The notes below the pieces were generated by a model. That model had not been told where the DNA came from, made no database searches, and worked only from the letters and a program-made list of their open reading frames with translations. Below, in pieces: positions 34,494-42,634 of a DNA stretch of 64,000 nucleotides. The position numbers and the translations under genes are program-made. Source of the DNA: Kaistella soli (GTDB lineage: Bacteria > Bacteroidota > Bacteroidia > Flavobacteriales > Weeksellaceae); NCBI RefSeq assembly GCF_019038595.1, contig NZ_JAHOPF010000002.1, positions 372,001-436,000 on the forward strand. Reading direction: 5' to 3'. Position 1 is the stretch's first letter. Every line of letters starts with the position of its first letter.

Positions 34494-35849
34494 TTACACC
34501 GTCATTCCTATTTCGATTCCCTTGATTTTCCGGTACAGATCTGTGGCAAAATTATCGGTCATTCCAGAAACAAAATCGATCACGCCCAGCACTTTCTGAT
34601 AATCGGTGCCGTCTTCGTATAAAAACTGTTTCGGCAGAAGCTTCAGGGCCATTTTATCATATGATTTTCTTTCAGATTTTTCCTTTAAAATAGGCGGAAT
34701 AAAATGATTCAGCAGTTCGTACATTACGTTATAACCGGCATTTTCAATCTCGATCACGTTTTTGTGATTGTAAATCTTATCAATGGAAAAACTCTCTATC
34801 TCCTGCAGCGATCTGTTATCTGACTTGTACATATCAAGAAGCGCGCTGTCCAAATTTCCATCTAAAATAGCAGAAAAATTGGTCTGGTAAAGTTCAATGG
34901 ATTTATTGATCAATGCATTGATCACTTTCGCTCTTAAATAAGAAATTCTTTCGTTGGCGTTGGTAAGAATCGAGAGCTTCTCCTCTACCCTTTTTGTATT
35001 TTGATTTTCTGATTTAATCAAATCAAAAAACAGATTTTCGCAGTCGGAAGTCGAAACAATTCCTAAACGGTGCGCATCTTCCATATCGATGATATTGTAG
35101 CAGATATCGTCTGCAGCTTCCACAAGCCACACGAAAGGATGGCGTTTAAAAATGGTAGGATCTTCACTTTCCTGAACAAGATCCACCGATTTTGCAATCT
35201 CCAGAAACGTCTCTTTTTCATTCTGGAAAAACCCGAATTTTTTGCGGTGAATAACTCCTTTTTTCTTTGCAACTGCTTCACACGGATATTTGGCAATACT
35301 CGCTAACGTAGTGAGTGTAAGCTGCGTTCCGCCTTCATCTTTTCCGTTCTGCTGGTGTGTTAAAACCCGTATTGCATTAGCATTTCCCTCAAAATTTACA
35401 AGATCTGCCCATTCTTTTTCAGTGAATTTCGGTTTTAAACCGTTTTCGTTTTTCTCGAAATAACTCGCAATAGCATCTTCCCCGGAGTGCCCGAAAGCGG
35501 GATTTCCAACGTCGTGACAGAGACATGCCGCCGCAATCACATTATGAAGATTATGAAGGTAAAAATTCTGTGCATTTTCATCCAGATCATTTTTAAAATT
35601 TTTAAAAATAAACTCACCTACCGCGCTTCCCAAACTCCGGCCTACAGACGAAACTTCGAGTGAATGGGTTAAACGGTTATGGACGAAAACACTTCCCGGC
35701 AGCGGAAAAACCTGAGTCTTATTCTGCAGTCTCCGAAAAGCGGCTGAAAAAATAATACGGTCAAAATCTCTTTGGAAATCTGTTCTGGAAGCTGCGGTTA
35801 CTGCATTCTGTCCGGTCCGCTGGCTGGTGAAAATCTTGTTTAAATCCAT
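34494..35849 (-). CDS. dgt: dGTP triphosphohydrolase
   Basis: A 451-residue HD-domain phosphohydrolase that converts dGTP to deoxyguanosine and triphosphate, lowering the dNTP pool. AAFRRLQNKTQVFP and NRLTHSLEVSSVGRSLG give the first His, CLCHDVGNPAFGHSGE the HD metal pair, and VEAADDICYNIIDMEDA the last Asp. Length fits the bacterial dGTPase family. On the minus strand the -7 box TATTTTTG (35,854-35,861) ends four bases before the ATG, so the mRNA is probably leaderless. Divergent from the glycosylase gene. Confidence 0.92.
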   Translation of the reverse strand: MDLNKIFTSQRTGQNAVTAASRTDFQRDFDRIIFSAAFRRLQNKTQVFPLPGSVFVHNRLTHSLEVSSVGRSLGSAVGEFIFKNFKNDLDENAQNFYLHNLHNVIAAACLCHDVGNPAFGHSGEDAIASYFEKNENGLKPKFTEKEWADLVNFEGNANAIRVLTHQQNGKDEGGTQLTLTTLASIAKYPCEAVAKKKGVIHRKKFGFFQNEKETFLEIAKSVDLVQESEDPTIFKRHPFVWLVEAADDICYNIIDMEDAHRLGIVSTSDCENLFFDLIKSENQNTKRVEEKLSILTNANERISYLRAKVINALINKSIELYQTNFSAILDGNLDSALLDMYKSDNRSLQEIESFSIDKIYNHKNVIEIENAGYNVMYELLNHFIPPILKEKSERKSYDKMALKLLPKQFLYEDGTDYQKVLGVIDFVSGMTDNFATDLYRKIKGIEIGMTV

Positions 35850-35853
35850 CTTT

Positions 35854-35861
35854 CAAAAATA
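35854..35861 (-). promoter_or_regulatory. -7 box TATTTTTG abutting the dgt start
   Basis: Perfect TAnnTTTG; only 4 nt separate it from the ATG at 35,849, so the transcript probably begins at the start codon. Confidence 0.65.
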
Positions 35862-35926
35862 CGTTTTTTATTGAATTTTAAGGAATGGTTTGACTTTTGA
35901 TTTTTGTAAGGAAAATCCAACAAGTC

Positions 35927-36673
35927 ATGCCCGAAGGTCCCTCCATATTGATTCTCAAAGAATTGACTCAGAAATTTATCGGAAAGCAAATCATTGCTGC
36001 AAATGGCAATGCAAAAATTGAAATGGAAAAGCTTCCCAGTCTTATTTTTGAGGAATACAAGACCTTTGGCAAACAGTCCTATCTGGTCTGTAAGCCTTTT
36101 ACGATACGCATTCATCTGCTGATGTTCGGCAGTTATTCGGTCGATGAGCAGACAAAGCCTGACAGGCAGCTCCGTTTGCATCTGAAGTTCGATAATGGTG
36201 ATCTGTATTTTTACAGCTGCTCCGTAAAACTTCTGGATGTAACAGTGCTCAAAGAAATCGACTGGAATGCCGATGTACTAAGCGACGAATGGAAACCTTT
36301 AAAAGCAAGAAAAAAGCTGAAAGCACATCCGGAAATGATGGTTTGTGATGCTCTTCTTGACCAGAACATTTTCTCCGGAGTAGGTAACATCATTAAAAAC
36401 GAGGTGCTTTTCAGAATTGGCGTACATCCCGAAAGCCTCGTCGGAAATCTTCCGTCCAAAAAACTGTCCGCGCTCATCTTTGAAGCCAGAAATTACAGTT
36501 TTGATTTCCTGAGATGGAAAAAAGAATACGTCCTGAAGAAAAACTGGCTGGTCCACACCAAAAAAACCTGCCCGAAATGCGGTGAAATTCTCACCAAGAA
36601 ACATCTTGGTTTAACTCACCGAAGAAGTTTTTACTGTGAAAAAGACCAGGTCCTTTACACTGAAAAGAAATAA
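35927..36673 (+). CDS. nei: Fpg/Nei-family DNA glycosylase
   Basis: A 248-residue base-excision repair enzyme. The mature N-terminus is Pro2-Glu3 (MPEGPS), the catalytic pair of Fpg/Nei enzymes, which sets the ATG at 35,927 rather than an upstream ATG. The helix-2-turn-helix is near DQNIFSGVGNIIKNEVL. The C-terminal zinc finger starts CPKC and ends with RRSFYCEKDQ: the expected fourth Cys (CEKC) is Asp here, so the finger is C-C-C-D at best. Closest to endonuclease VIII-type proteins of Bacteroidota. Active on oxidised bases, substrate not predictable. Confidence 0.87.
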   Translation: MPEGPSILILKELTQKFIGKQIIAANGNAKIEMEKLPSLIFEEYKTFGKQSYLVCKPFTIRIHLLMFGSYSVDEQTKPDRQLRLHLKFDNGDLYFYSCSVKLLDVTVLKEIDWNADVLSDEWKPLKARKKLKAHPEMMVCDALLDQNIFSGVGNIIKNEVLFRIGVHPESLVGNLPSKKLSALIFEARNYSFDFLRWKKEYVLKKNWLVHTKKTCPKCGEILTKKHLGLTHRRSFYCEKDQVLYTEKK

Positions 36674-36791
36674 TTTAATTTTCAGTGATTCACATTTTTA
36701 CCACAAAAACCCTTCTCTATAAGCAATTTTTCTTTTATATCACAGTTGGATATCCACCTTTGTTGCGTTATTATTGCAAAAAAAATTATTT

Positions 36792-37709
36792 ATGAAGAAT
36801 TTATATTTTCTCGCTGCAGCTTTATTTTGCAACACCCTTTCTGCCCAAAACCAAATTTCATTTGAAAATGCTGAAGGTTACCAGTTAGGCAGCATACAGG
36901 GACAGAATGCCTGGCAGATTACCGATGATGGTGAAGGTAATTTTGTTCAAAACCAGATGGTTACAGATGAGAAATCCAGTAACGGTACTTTCTCCTTTAA
37001 AAATGGCTATACCGATGAATATGGAGGTCAGTTCTTTCCTATTATCGGCGCTCAGAAGGATTTTGATCAGCCACTGGATTATAACGACGCTACTGTTTCA
37101 TTCGATGTTTTAGTGACTGAAACCGAAGGTTCCAATTTTGAGATGGCAGCGTACGGAATCAGCACCACTCAGGAGTATTACCCTGTTTTTGATTTGGCTT
37201 TCGATTGGGAAGGAACCCTGAAAGTAGTAAGCAACATCGATTATGATATGGAAGATACAGGATTTGCATGGGAAGCGAACAGATGGTACGCTATAAAAGT
37301 GAAGGTTTCTGCAACAGAAATTAAATATTTCGTTGATGGAGCGTTAATTTACACTACGCCGAACTTCACCCAGATTGATCTGTTAGGGATGAACTTCCTC
37401 CATGATAACTTTGCCGGTGATGCTTATATTGACAACATTAAAATCAATGAAGTAAATATGGCGGTAAGCAACGTGAAAAAAGGAAATGTTGCCGTATACC
37501 CAAATCCTGTAAAAAACAACCTGAACCTGAATCTTCCGAACGGGGAAAAAGTTTCACAAATTCAGATTTACAATATGGCAGGACAAAACGTTTTGACCAA
37601 TAACGGATCCACCTCTCTTAATCTTGAGAATTTAAAAGCCGGCACTTATATAATCACGGTTACCAATACCAAAGGAGCTTCTTATTCATCAAAATTCATT
37701 AAAGAATAA
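36792..37709 (+). CDS. Secreted protein with LamG-like domain and T9SS type A signal
   Basis: A 305-residue exported protein with signal peptide MKNLYFLAAALFCNTLSAQ. The central 200 residues (ISFENAEGYQLGSIQGQNAW to YIDNIKINE) form a beta-sandwich of the concanavalin/LamG type, a common sugar- or protein-binding fold. A type A sorting domain (VAVYPNPVKNNLNLNL to SSKFIKE) follows at about 230-305, for type IX secretion and surface attachment. The ATG at 36,792 is used because an upstream TTG (36,774) lies between signal peptide and promoter. Likely a surface adhesin or polysaccharide-binding protein; inferred. Confidence 0.85.
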   Translation: MKNLYFLAAALFCNTLSAQNQISFENAEGYQLGSIQGQNAWQITDDGEGNFVQNQMVTDEKSSNGTFSFKNGYTDEYGGQFFPIIGAQKDFDQPLDYNDATVSFDVLVTETEGSNFEMAAYGISTTQEYYPVFDLAFDWEGTLKVVSNIDYDMEDTGFAWEANRWYAIKVKVSATEIKYFVDGALIYTTPNFTQIDLLGMNFLHDNFAGDAYIDNIKINEVNMAVSNVKKGNVAVYPNPVKNNLNLNLPNGEKVSQIQIYNMAGQNVLTNNGSTSLNLENLKAGTYIITVTNTKGASYSSKFIKE

Positions 37710-37739
37710 ATTAAACATTCCTTTATTTAAAGAATAAAA

Positions 37740-37770
37740 AAATTCCCGAACGGATGTTCGGGAATTTTTT
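37740..37770. terminator. Bidirectional terminator
   Basis: AAATTCCCGAAC (37,740-37,751) pairs with GTTCGGGAATTT (37,756-37,767), loop GGAT. Serves the cargo gene and convergent gcvP. Confidence 0.9.
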
Positions 37771-37805
37771 TATTGATGTGATACGCAATCGCGTCTCTGT
37801 AAAAT

Positions 37806-40664
37806 TTACATGTACGATTCAATCGGTGCGCAGGTACACACTAAATTTCTGTCACCATACGCTTCATCAACACGGGAAACCGTTGCGAAGAATTTGTGAT
37901 CTCTCACCCAATCTAAAGGATAAGCAGCTTTTTCACGGCTGTAAGGCTTGTCCCAAGAATCGGAAATGACGATCTGTTCAGTATGAGGCGCATTTTTCAA
38001 AACGTTGTTTGCTGCATCAGCAGTTCCTTCTGCAATTTCTTCGATTTCTTTTTTAATGGAAATCAGGGCTTCCGCAAAACGGTCAAGCTCTCTTTTGCTT
38101 TCTGATTCTGTCGGCTCAATCATTAAAGTTCCTGCAACCGGGAAACTCACTGTTGGTGCATGGAAACCATAATCCATCAGACGTTTTGCCACATCAGCAA
38201 CTTCAATTCCCAGCGGTTTAAACTGTCGGAAATCTACGATACATTCGTGTGCAACTCTTCCTTCAGCGTTCGCATACAAAATAGGGAAATGTTCCGCCAA
38301 TACCGCTTTCAGATAGTTTGCATTTAAAATAGCGTGTTCCGTAGATCTTTTCAGACCTTCAGTTCCCAACATTTTGATGTAGGCATAAGAAATATTGAGG
38401 ACCAAACTGGAACCGTAAGGAGCGGCAGAGATTGCTTCGATCGATTCTTTAGCACCAATCTTAATATTCGGGTTGGAAGGTAAAAACTTCACCAAATGTT
38501 CTGCAACACAGATCGGACCAACACCAGGACCTCCGCCTCCGTGAGGAATTGCGAAGGTCTTGTGAAGATTCAGGTGGCAAACATCTGCGCCGATATTTCC
38601 GGGAGAAGTGAACCCAACCTGGGCATTCATATTGGCACCGTCCATATAAACCTGTCCGCCGTTGTCGTGAATCAGTTTGGTGATTTCCTTGATGTTGTCA
38701 TCGAAAAATCCATAAGTTGAAGGATAAGTAATCATCGCTGCGGAAAGATTTGCACTGTGTTCCTCAGCTTTAGCTTTCAGATCAGCAAAATCGATTTCAC
38801 CACTTTCAAGATTTTTCACCACCACTACTTTCATTCCGGCAATTACCGCTGAAGCAGGGTTTGTTCCGTGTGCGGACTGCGGAATAAGAACGATATTTCT
38901 GTGGCTTTCTCCTCGTGATTTATGATATTCTCGGATGACCATCAATCCTGCATATTCTCCCTGAGCACCGGAGTTCGGCTGAAGTGAAGTTCCTGCAAAA
39001 CCGGTAATTTCTGCTAAATCTTTTTCCAACTGATCAATTAAAATCTGATAGCCACCTGCCTGATCAACCGGTACAAACGGATGAACATTTCCCCATTCCG
39101 GCCACGAAATCGGCAACATCTGGGTAGCAGCATTAAGTTTCATCGTACAAGAACCGAGTGAAATCATCGAATGGGTTAACGAAAGATCTTTTCGCTCCAA
39201 ACGTTTGATATAACGCATTAATTCTGTTTCCGTATGGTATTTATTGAAAACTTCTTCCTGTAAAATTTTATCTGTTCTTAAAGATTCAGCCGGAATTTGA
39301 ACTTCTTCCTTGATTACTAATTTGAAACTCTGTTTGTCTTTAAACTGAGCAAAAGCATCAAACAGAAACTGAAGTTTTTCGTCGGTCGTTGTTTCATTGA
39401 TAGCGATACTGACGATGTTTTCCGAATAATAATTAAGATTGATTTTATGATCAAGCATTAAAAACATCAATGCTTTTTTATCTTCTTCATTCAATCTGAA
39501 TTTTACGGTATCGAAAATAGGATCTTCCACAATGTCGTATCCTAGCGCTTTCAGTCCGTTATGAAGTGCGTTTGCTTTAAAGTGAATCTGTTCGGCAATA
39601 AAATTCAAACCTTTCGGTCCATGATAAACGGCATACATCCCTGCCATTACCGCAAGAAGAACCTGCGCGGTACAGATATTGGAAGTTGCTTTTTCTCTTT
39701 TAATATGCTGCTCTCTGGTTTGCAAAGCCATTCTCAGGGCACGTTTACCGTAAGCATCCTGGGAAACCCCGATAATTCTTCCCGGGATATCTCTTTTATA
39801 ATCGTCTTTACATGCGAAAAACGCTGCGTGAGGACCGCCATACCCCATCGGAATTCCGAATCTCTGTGTAGTTCCAACAGCACAGTCAGCGCCCATATCT
39901 GCCGGAGATTTCAGTTTTACCAAAGCCATCGGATCACAGGCAACAGCTACCTGAAGACTGAAGGTTTTATACGATTTGATATTCTCGGTATAGTCAAAAA
40001 CTACCCCATTTTTTCCGGGATACTGAAGCAACACTCCAAAATACGACTCATCAAGCTGATGATTCTGATGGCTGCCTTCAACGATTTCAATTCCTAAACC
40101 TTCCGCTTTTGTTTTCAAAACAGCAACAGTTTGCGGAAGTACCAGATCTGAAACAAAAAACTTATTTGCTCCGGACTTTTTCTGGTCTTTTGTTCTGCTT
40201 TCAAAAAACATATGCATCGCCTCAGCAGCTGCTGTAGATTCATCTAACAACGAGGCATTCGCCAGTTTAAAGCCTGTCAAATCACAAACTACCGTCTGGA
40301 AATTCAGCAGCGCCTCCAGTCTTCCCTGCGCAATTTCAGCCTGATAAGGAGTATATGCCGTGTACCAAGACGGATTTTCTAAAATATTTCTCTGAATCGC
40401 ACTCGGTAAAATGGTGTTGTGATAACCGAAACCGATGTAATTGTCAAACAATAAGTTTTTTGAAACCAAATCCTTCGAATGCGCCAGCATTTCATATTCC
40501 GAAAGAGCATCAGCGATGTTTAAATCTTTTTCTAAGCGGATTGAATTTGGGATAGTCTGGGCAATTAATTCGTCAATACCCGCAACGCCAATCTTCTGTA
40601 ACATGGCCTTTTTGTCGGCTTCGTTTAAAGAAATGTGACGGTTTACAAACTGTGTTGTGTTCAT
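37806..40664 (-). CDS. gcvP: Glycine decarboxylase, P protein
   Basis: A 952-residue PLP enzyme of the glycine cleavage system that decarboxylates glycine and passes the aminomethyl group to the H-protein lipoate. It is the single-chain form: the N-terminal half (RHISLNEADKKAMLQKIG, GGPHAAFFACKD) and the C-terminal half (DKTFAIPHGGGGPG-type site with Lys702 in NLHKTF) are fused, as in E. coli. The gene stands alone; gcvT and gcvH are not in the window. Cytoplasmic. Confidence 0.95.
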   Translation of the reverse strand: MNTTQFVNRHISLNEADKKAMLQKIGVAGIDELIAQTIPNSIRLEKDLNIADALSEYEMLAHSKDLVSKNLLFDNYIGFGYHNTILPSAIQRNILENPSWYTAYTPYQAEIAQGRLEALLNFQTVVCDLTGFKLANASLLDESTAAAEAMHMFFESRTKDQKKSGANKFFVSDLVLPQTVAVLKTKAEGLGIEIVEGSHQNHQLDESYFGVLLQYPGKNGVVFDYTENIKSYKTFSLQVAVACDPMALVKLKSPADMGADCAVGTTQRFGIPMGYGGPHAAFFACKDDYKRDIPGRIIGVSQDAYGKRALRMALQTREQHIKREKATSNICTAQVLLAVMAGMYAVYHGPKGLNFIAEQIHFKANALHNGLKALGYDIVEDPIFDTVKFRLNEEDKKALMFLMLDHKINLNYYSENIVSIAINETTTDEKLQFLFDAFAQFKDKQSFKLVIKEEVQIPAESLRTDKILQEEVFNKYHTETELMRYIKRLERKDLSLTHSMISLGSCTMKLNAATQMLPISWPEWGNVHPFVPVDQAGGYQILIDQLEKDLAEITGFAGTSLQPNSGAQGEYAGLMVIREYHKSRGESHRNIVLIPQSAHGTNPASAVIAGMKVVVVKNLESGEIDFADLKAKAEEHSANLSAAMITYPSTYGFFDDNIKEITKLIHDNGGQVYMDGANMNAQVGFTSPGNIGADVCHLNLHKTFAIPHGGGGPGVGPICVAEHLVKFLPSNPNIKIGAKESIEAISAAPYGSSLVLNISYAYIKMLGTEGLKRSTEHAILNANYLKAVLAEHFPILYANAEGRVAHECIVDFRQFKPLGIEVADVAKRLMDYGFHAPTVSFPVAGTLMIEPTESESKRELDRFAEALISIKKEIEEIAEGTADAANNVLKNAPHTEQIVISDSWDKPYSREKAAYPLDWVRDHKFFATVSRVDEAYGDRNLVCTCAPIESYM

Positions 40665-40774
40665 ATAATTTTACTAGATTTATTTAGAAATAAAGGTTCG
40701 TAAAAATACAAATTTTTAAGCAACAGTACAATTGATACTTCTCAGGTTCTGCAACAAAAAGCTATTTTATTATT

Positions 40775-40803
40775 TTGATTTATTCTAAATTAGCTTATAT
40801 TTG
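40775..40803 (+). promoter_or_regulatory. Promoter of the Cys-rich peptide gene
   Basis: TTG (40,775-40,777), an 18-nt spacer, then TATATTTG (40,796-40,803), a perfect match to the -33 TTG / -7 TAnnTTTG Bacteroidota promoter. The ATG follows 4 nt later. Confidence 0.75.
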
Positions 40804-40807
40804 CAGC

Positions 40808-40960
40808 ATGAATTCACCAATCATCCCTTTTAAAATTGCGCCATTAACGCCATTCTACAGACCAACAGAGGAAATGTTATGCGATAAAAAGAAGTGCTGC
40901 AAAAAATTCAAGAAAGGAAAACGCTGCAAAAAATGCCCGGGAAGGCTGAAAATGGCGTAG
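40808..40960 (+). CDS. 50-residue cationic Cys-rich protein
   Basis: Starts MNSPIIPFKIAPLTPFYRP and continues into a Lys/Cys cluster (CDKKKCCKKF, then RCKKCPGRL) with five Cys residues in the last 27. The spacing CxxxxCC-x8-CxxC could form a small zinc knuckle. The net charge is strongly positive. A perfect promoter ends four bases before the ATG, so the mRNA is probably leaderless; the in-frame TTG at 40,775 is the -33 box, not a start. Short proteins of this look occur in other flavobacteria as far as I recall. Nucleic-acid binding is a guess. Confidence 0.7.
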   Translation: MNSPIIPFKIAPLTPFYRPTEEMLCDKKKCCKKFKKGKRCKKCPGRLKMA

Positions 40961-41005
40961 TGTAAAAGCTGTTTTTTTTAATCCTCAATCTTCGGCTGGA
41001 ATTTT

Positions 41006-41656
41006 TCAGTGCGAAAAACTCTTCACCAAAAGAAGTACCGCAATCACAAGAAAAAGAACCGCCAGAACTATTCTTAAAAATTTTGGCTGACCGCCAGGAT
41101 TTAATCTGGAAGGTTTCTGTGGTTTAAAGAGTTCCTCCACTTCACTTCGGAATTTTTCTTTGTCATTTTCAAAAACCTCAGTGATGGTAATGCCCCGAAC
41201 TACAGTTTTATTCAGCAAAGAATTGGTGGCGTGCAGCAGCAGCTGAAACTTTCCGTCTTTAAATTCAGTAATCCTGAAAGCTCTTTCCCCGTAACTTTTT
41301 TCGAGACCGAAAGGCAAAACTTTCACAATATCCGCCTGATTGGTTTGCCAGGTAATAATCACTTCTTCGCCTTTTACCGCGTGAATTTTACTGGCCGTGA
41401 AGGTTTTAATGGAAGGCGGCAAAGTAGACCGTGAAGACCTCTGCTGATGTCCTAAATTTTCATCATAAATCCTGCGCTTCTCTTTGTCATTCAGCACTTC
41501 GTATGCCTCCTGAATTTCCCGGAAACGGTGGGCAAAAAACTCATCATTATCGTTTTTATCCGGATGATATTTCAGCGACAGTTTCCTGTAGGCTTTCTTG
41601 ATGTCTTCTTCAGAAGCATTTTCCTGCAGGCTGAGAAAGTAATAGTAGTTTTTCAT
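41006..41656 (-). CDS. Membrane-anchored J-domain protein
   Basis: A 216-residue protein. Residues 1-70 are a J domain with His31-Pro32-Asp33 in KYHPDKND and the [16 protein letters not shown] helix, so it recruits and stimulates DnaK. A beta-rich middle region (about 85-170) is followed by a Pro-rich linker and a C-terminal membrane helix ([18 protein letters not shown]). The zinc finger and substrate-binding domains of DnaJ are absent, so this is a class III J protein acting on the inner face of the membrane. The -7 box TACTTTTG (41,691-41,698) lies 34 nt upstream. Confidence 0.9.
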   Translation of the reverse strand: MKNYYYFLSLQENASEEDIKKAYRKLSLKYHPDKNDNDEFFAHRFREIQEAYEVLNDKEKRRIYDENLGHQQRSSRSTLPPSIKTFTASKIHAVKGEEVIITWQTNQADIVKVLPFGLEKSYGERAFRITEFKDGKFQLLLHATNSLLNKTVVRGITITEVFENDKEKFRSEVEELFKPQKPSRLNPGGQPKFLRIVLAVLFLVIAVLLLVKSFSH

Positions 41657-41690
41657 TCTTGGAGATTCCGGATTCGAACTTTTAGGGTAA

Positions 41691-41698
41691 CAAAAGTA
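41691..41698 (-). promoter_or_regulatory. -7 box TACTTTTG for the J-protein gene
   Basis: Perfect TAnnTTTG on the minus strand, giving a leader of about 30 nt. Confidence 0.6.
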
Positions 41699-41747
41699 AT
41701 GATTTTTAAATTTTACATTCAGTCAAAACTTTTCAATTACTTAAAAT

Positions 41748-41782
41748 AAAAAAAACGGAAAGAATAGATCCTTTCCGTTTTG
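41748..41782 (-). terminator. Terminator after the 86-residue gene
   Basis: On the minus strand, AAAACGGAAAG pairs with CTTTCCGTTTT (41,781-41,752) and is followed by a T-run. Confidence 0.85.
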
Positions 41783-41810
41783 AACAATAATTTAGTTGAG
41801 TTGAATTTTC

Positions 41811-42071
41811 TTAAGCATTCTCCTTTCTACAACTGTTGTGACAGCATTTTGAGGCGAATTTTTCTTTCATTTTGTTTTTAAGTTCTGCATACTTCTCATC
41901 ATCCATTTCTCTGATTTTATCTGCAAAGCCGAAAGGTGTTCTTTCTTTGATGTCGTATTCTTCGAAAATTCCTTTCATGAATTTTCTCTTTTCGGAAATC
42001 TTTCTTGCTGCCAAAGCAACTCCTACTACTGCAAGTGCACCCAATGCACCTTTTAAACCTGAATTTTTCAT
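41811..42071 (-). CDS. Small membrane-anchored protein, possible ECF target
   Basis: An 86-residue protein with one N-terminal hydrophobic segment (LKGALGALAVVGVALAARKI), then a charged helical part (FADKIREMDDEKYAELKNKMKEKF) and a Cys-rich end (SKCCHNSCRKENA) that could bind metal. The family was not recognised. An ECF-like promoter (AAAGTAAAA-N12-CGTC, 42,120-42,144) shared with the neighbouring sigma gene lies about 40 nt upstream of the ATG, suggesting membership in the sigma regulon. Confidence 0.7.
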   Translation of the reverse strand: MKNSGLKGALGALAVVGVALAARKISEKRKFMKGIFEEYDIKERTPFGFADKIREMDDEKYAELKNKMKEKFASKCCHNSCRKENA

Positions 42072-42115
42072 TTTTTAAATTTTTAAATTTTACTTTGAAC
42101 CAACGTTCTTTTTAT

Positions 42116-42147
42116 GGTAGACGAAGCAGCGTTAGTTTTACTTTAAA
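42116..42147 (-). promoter_or_regulatory. ECF-like promoter of the 86-residue gene
   Basis: On the minus strand: TTTAAAGTAAAA (42,147-42,136), 12-nt spacer, CGTCTACC (42,123-42,116). The same arrangement precedes the sigma gene at 43,216-43,247. Predicted leader about 40 nt. Confidence 0.6.
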
Positions 42148-42202
42148 AAAGAAAAAGATTTAGCTGAAAAATAATACCCCAAAATAAACTTTTTGAAAAT
42201 TC

Positions 42203-42228
42203 AAAAAAAAAACGGGCTAAAGCCCGCT
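42203..42228 (-). terminator. Terminator after the sigma operon
   Basis: CGGGC-TTTA-GCCCG (42,226-42,213) followed on the minus strand by about ten T residues (42,212-42,203). Confidence 0.85.
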
Positions 42229-42252
42229 CCTTTCATTTTTACCGTTGTTTCA

Positions 42253-42582
42253 TTAACATTTGTCCCTGAAAAAACCGCGTTCACAGCGCTGTTTCCAAAT
42301 TTCTTTAAATCTCTCTTTTTCCTCGGGTGACATTGCGCTCATTCTTTCTTCCTTCAGTCTTCTGAATTTATCTTTATGGAAACCCTTTCCTCCAAAACCT
42401 CCGAACAGTATTTTGCTCAACACCAAAATTCCCATTGCCTGCCAGAATGTGATGGCTTTCACGCCGATAATTTCGGGCAGAAGACAGTTCCAGAGCCACA
42501 TTACAATACCGGAAACTGCAAAAACCATGGCGATCCCCGCCAACGCAAAAAGTGCAATTTTCCCTTTCAATTTATTTCTCAT
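42253..42582 (-). CDS. Two-TM protein in the sigma operon
   Basis: A 109-residue protein with two hydrophobic segments (KIALFALAGIAMVFAVSGIVMWLW, and ITFWQAMGILVLSKILFGGF) followed by a Lys/Arg/Glu-rich helical tail with three Met (RRLKEERMSAMSPEEKERFKEIWKQRC). The tail weakly recalls the last helices of Spy/CpxP-type proteins, but it would be cytoplasmic in a two-TM hairpin. It is 52 nt downstream of the ECF sigma gene and ends with a terminator, so it is co-transcribed. It may be an anti-sigma or stress-sensing partner, which is unproven. Confidence 0.7.
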   Translation of the reverse strand: MRNKLKGKIALFALAGIAMVFAVSGIVMWLWNCLLPEIIGVKAITFWQAMGILVLSKILFGGFGGKGFHKDKFRRLKEERMSAMSPEEKERFKEIWKQRCERGFFRDKC

Positions 42583-42634
42583 AACTTTTATTACTTTTAA
42601 TTCCCGTTTTCACAGGATTTTCTTTGATCTGCGG

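Noticed and set aside
40775-40807. TTG start extending the Cys-rich peptide
   Set aside because: The TTG is the -33 box of a perfect promoter; transcription starts at about the ATG at 40,808.
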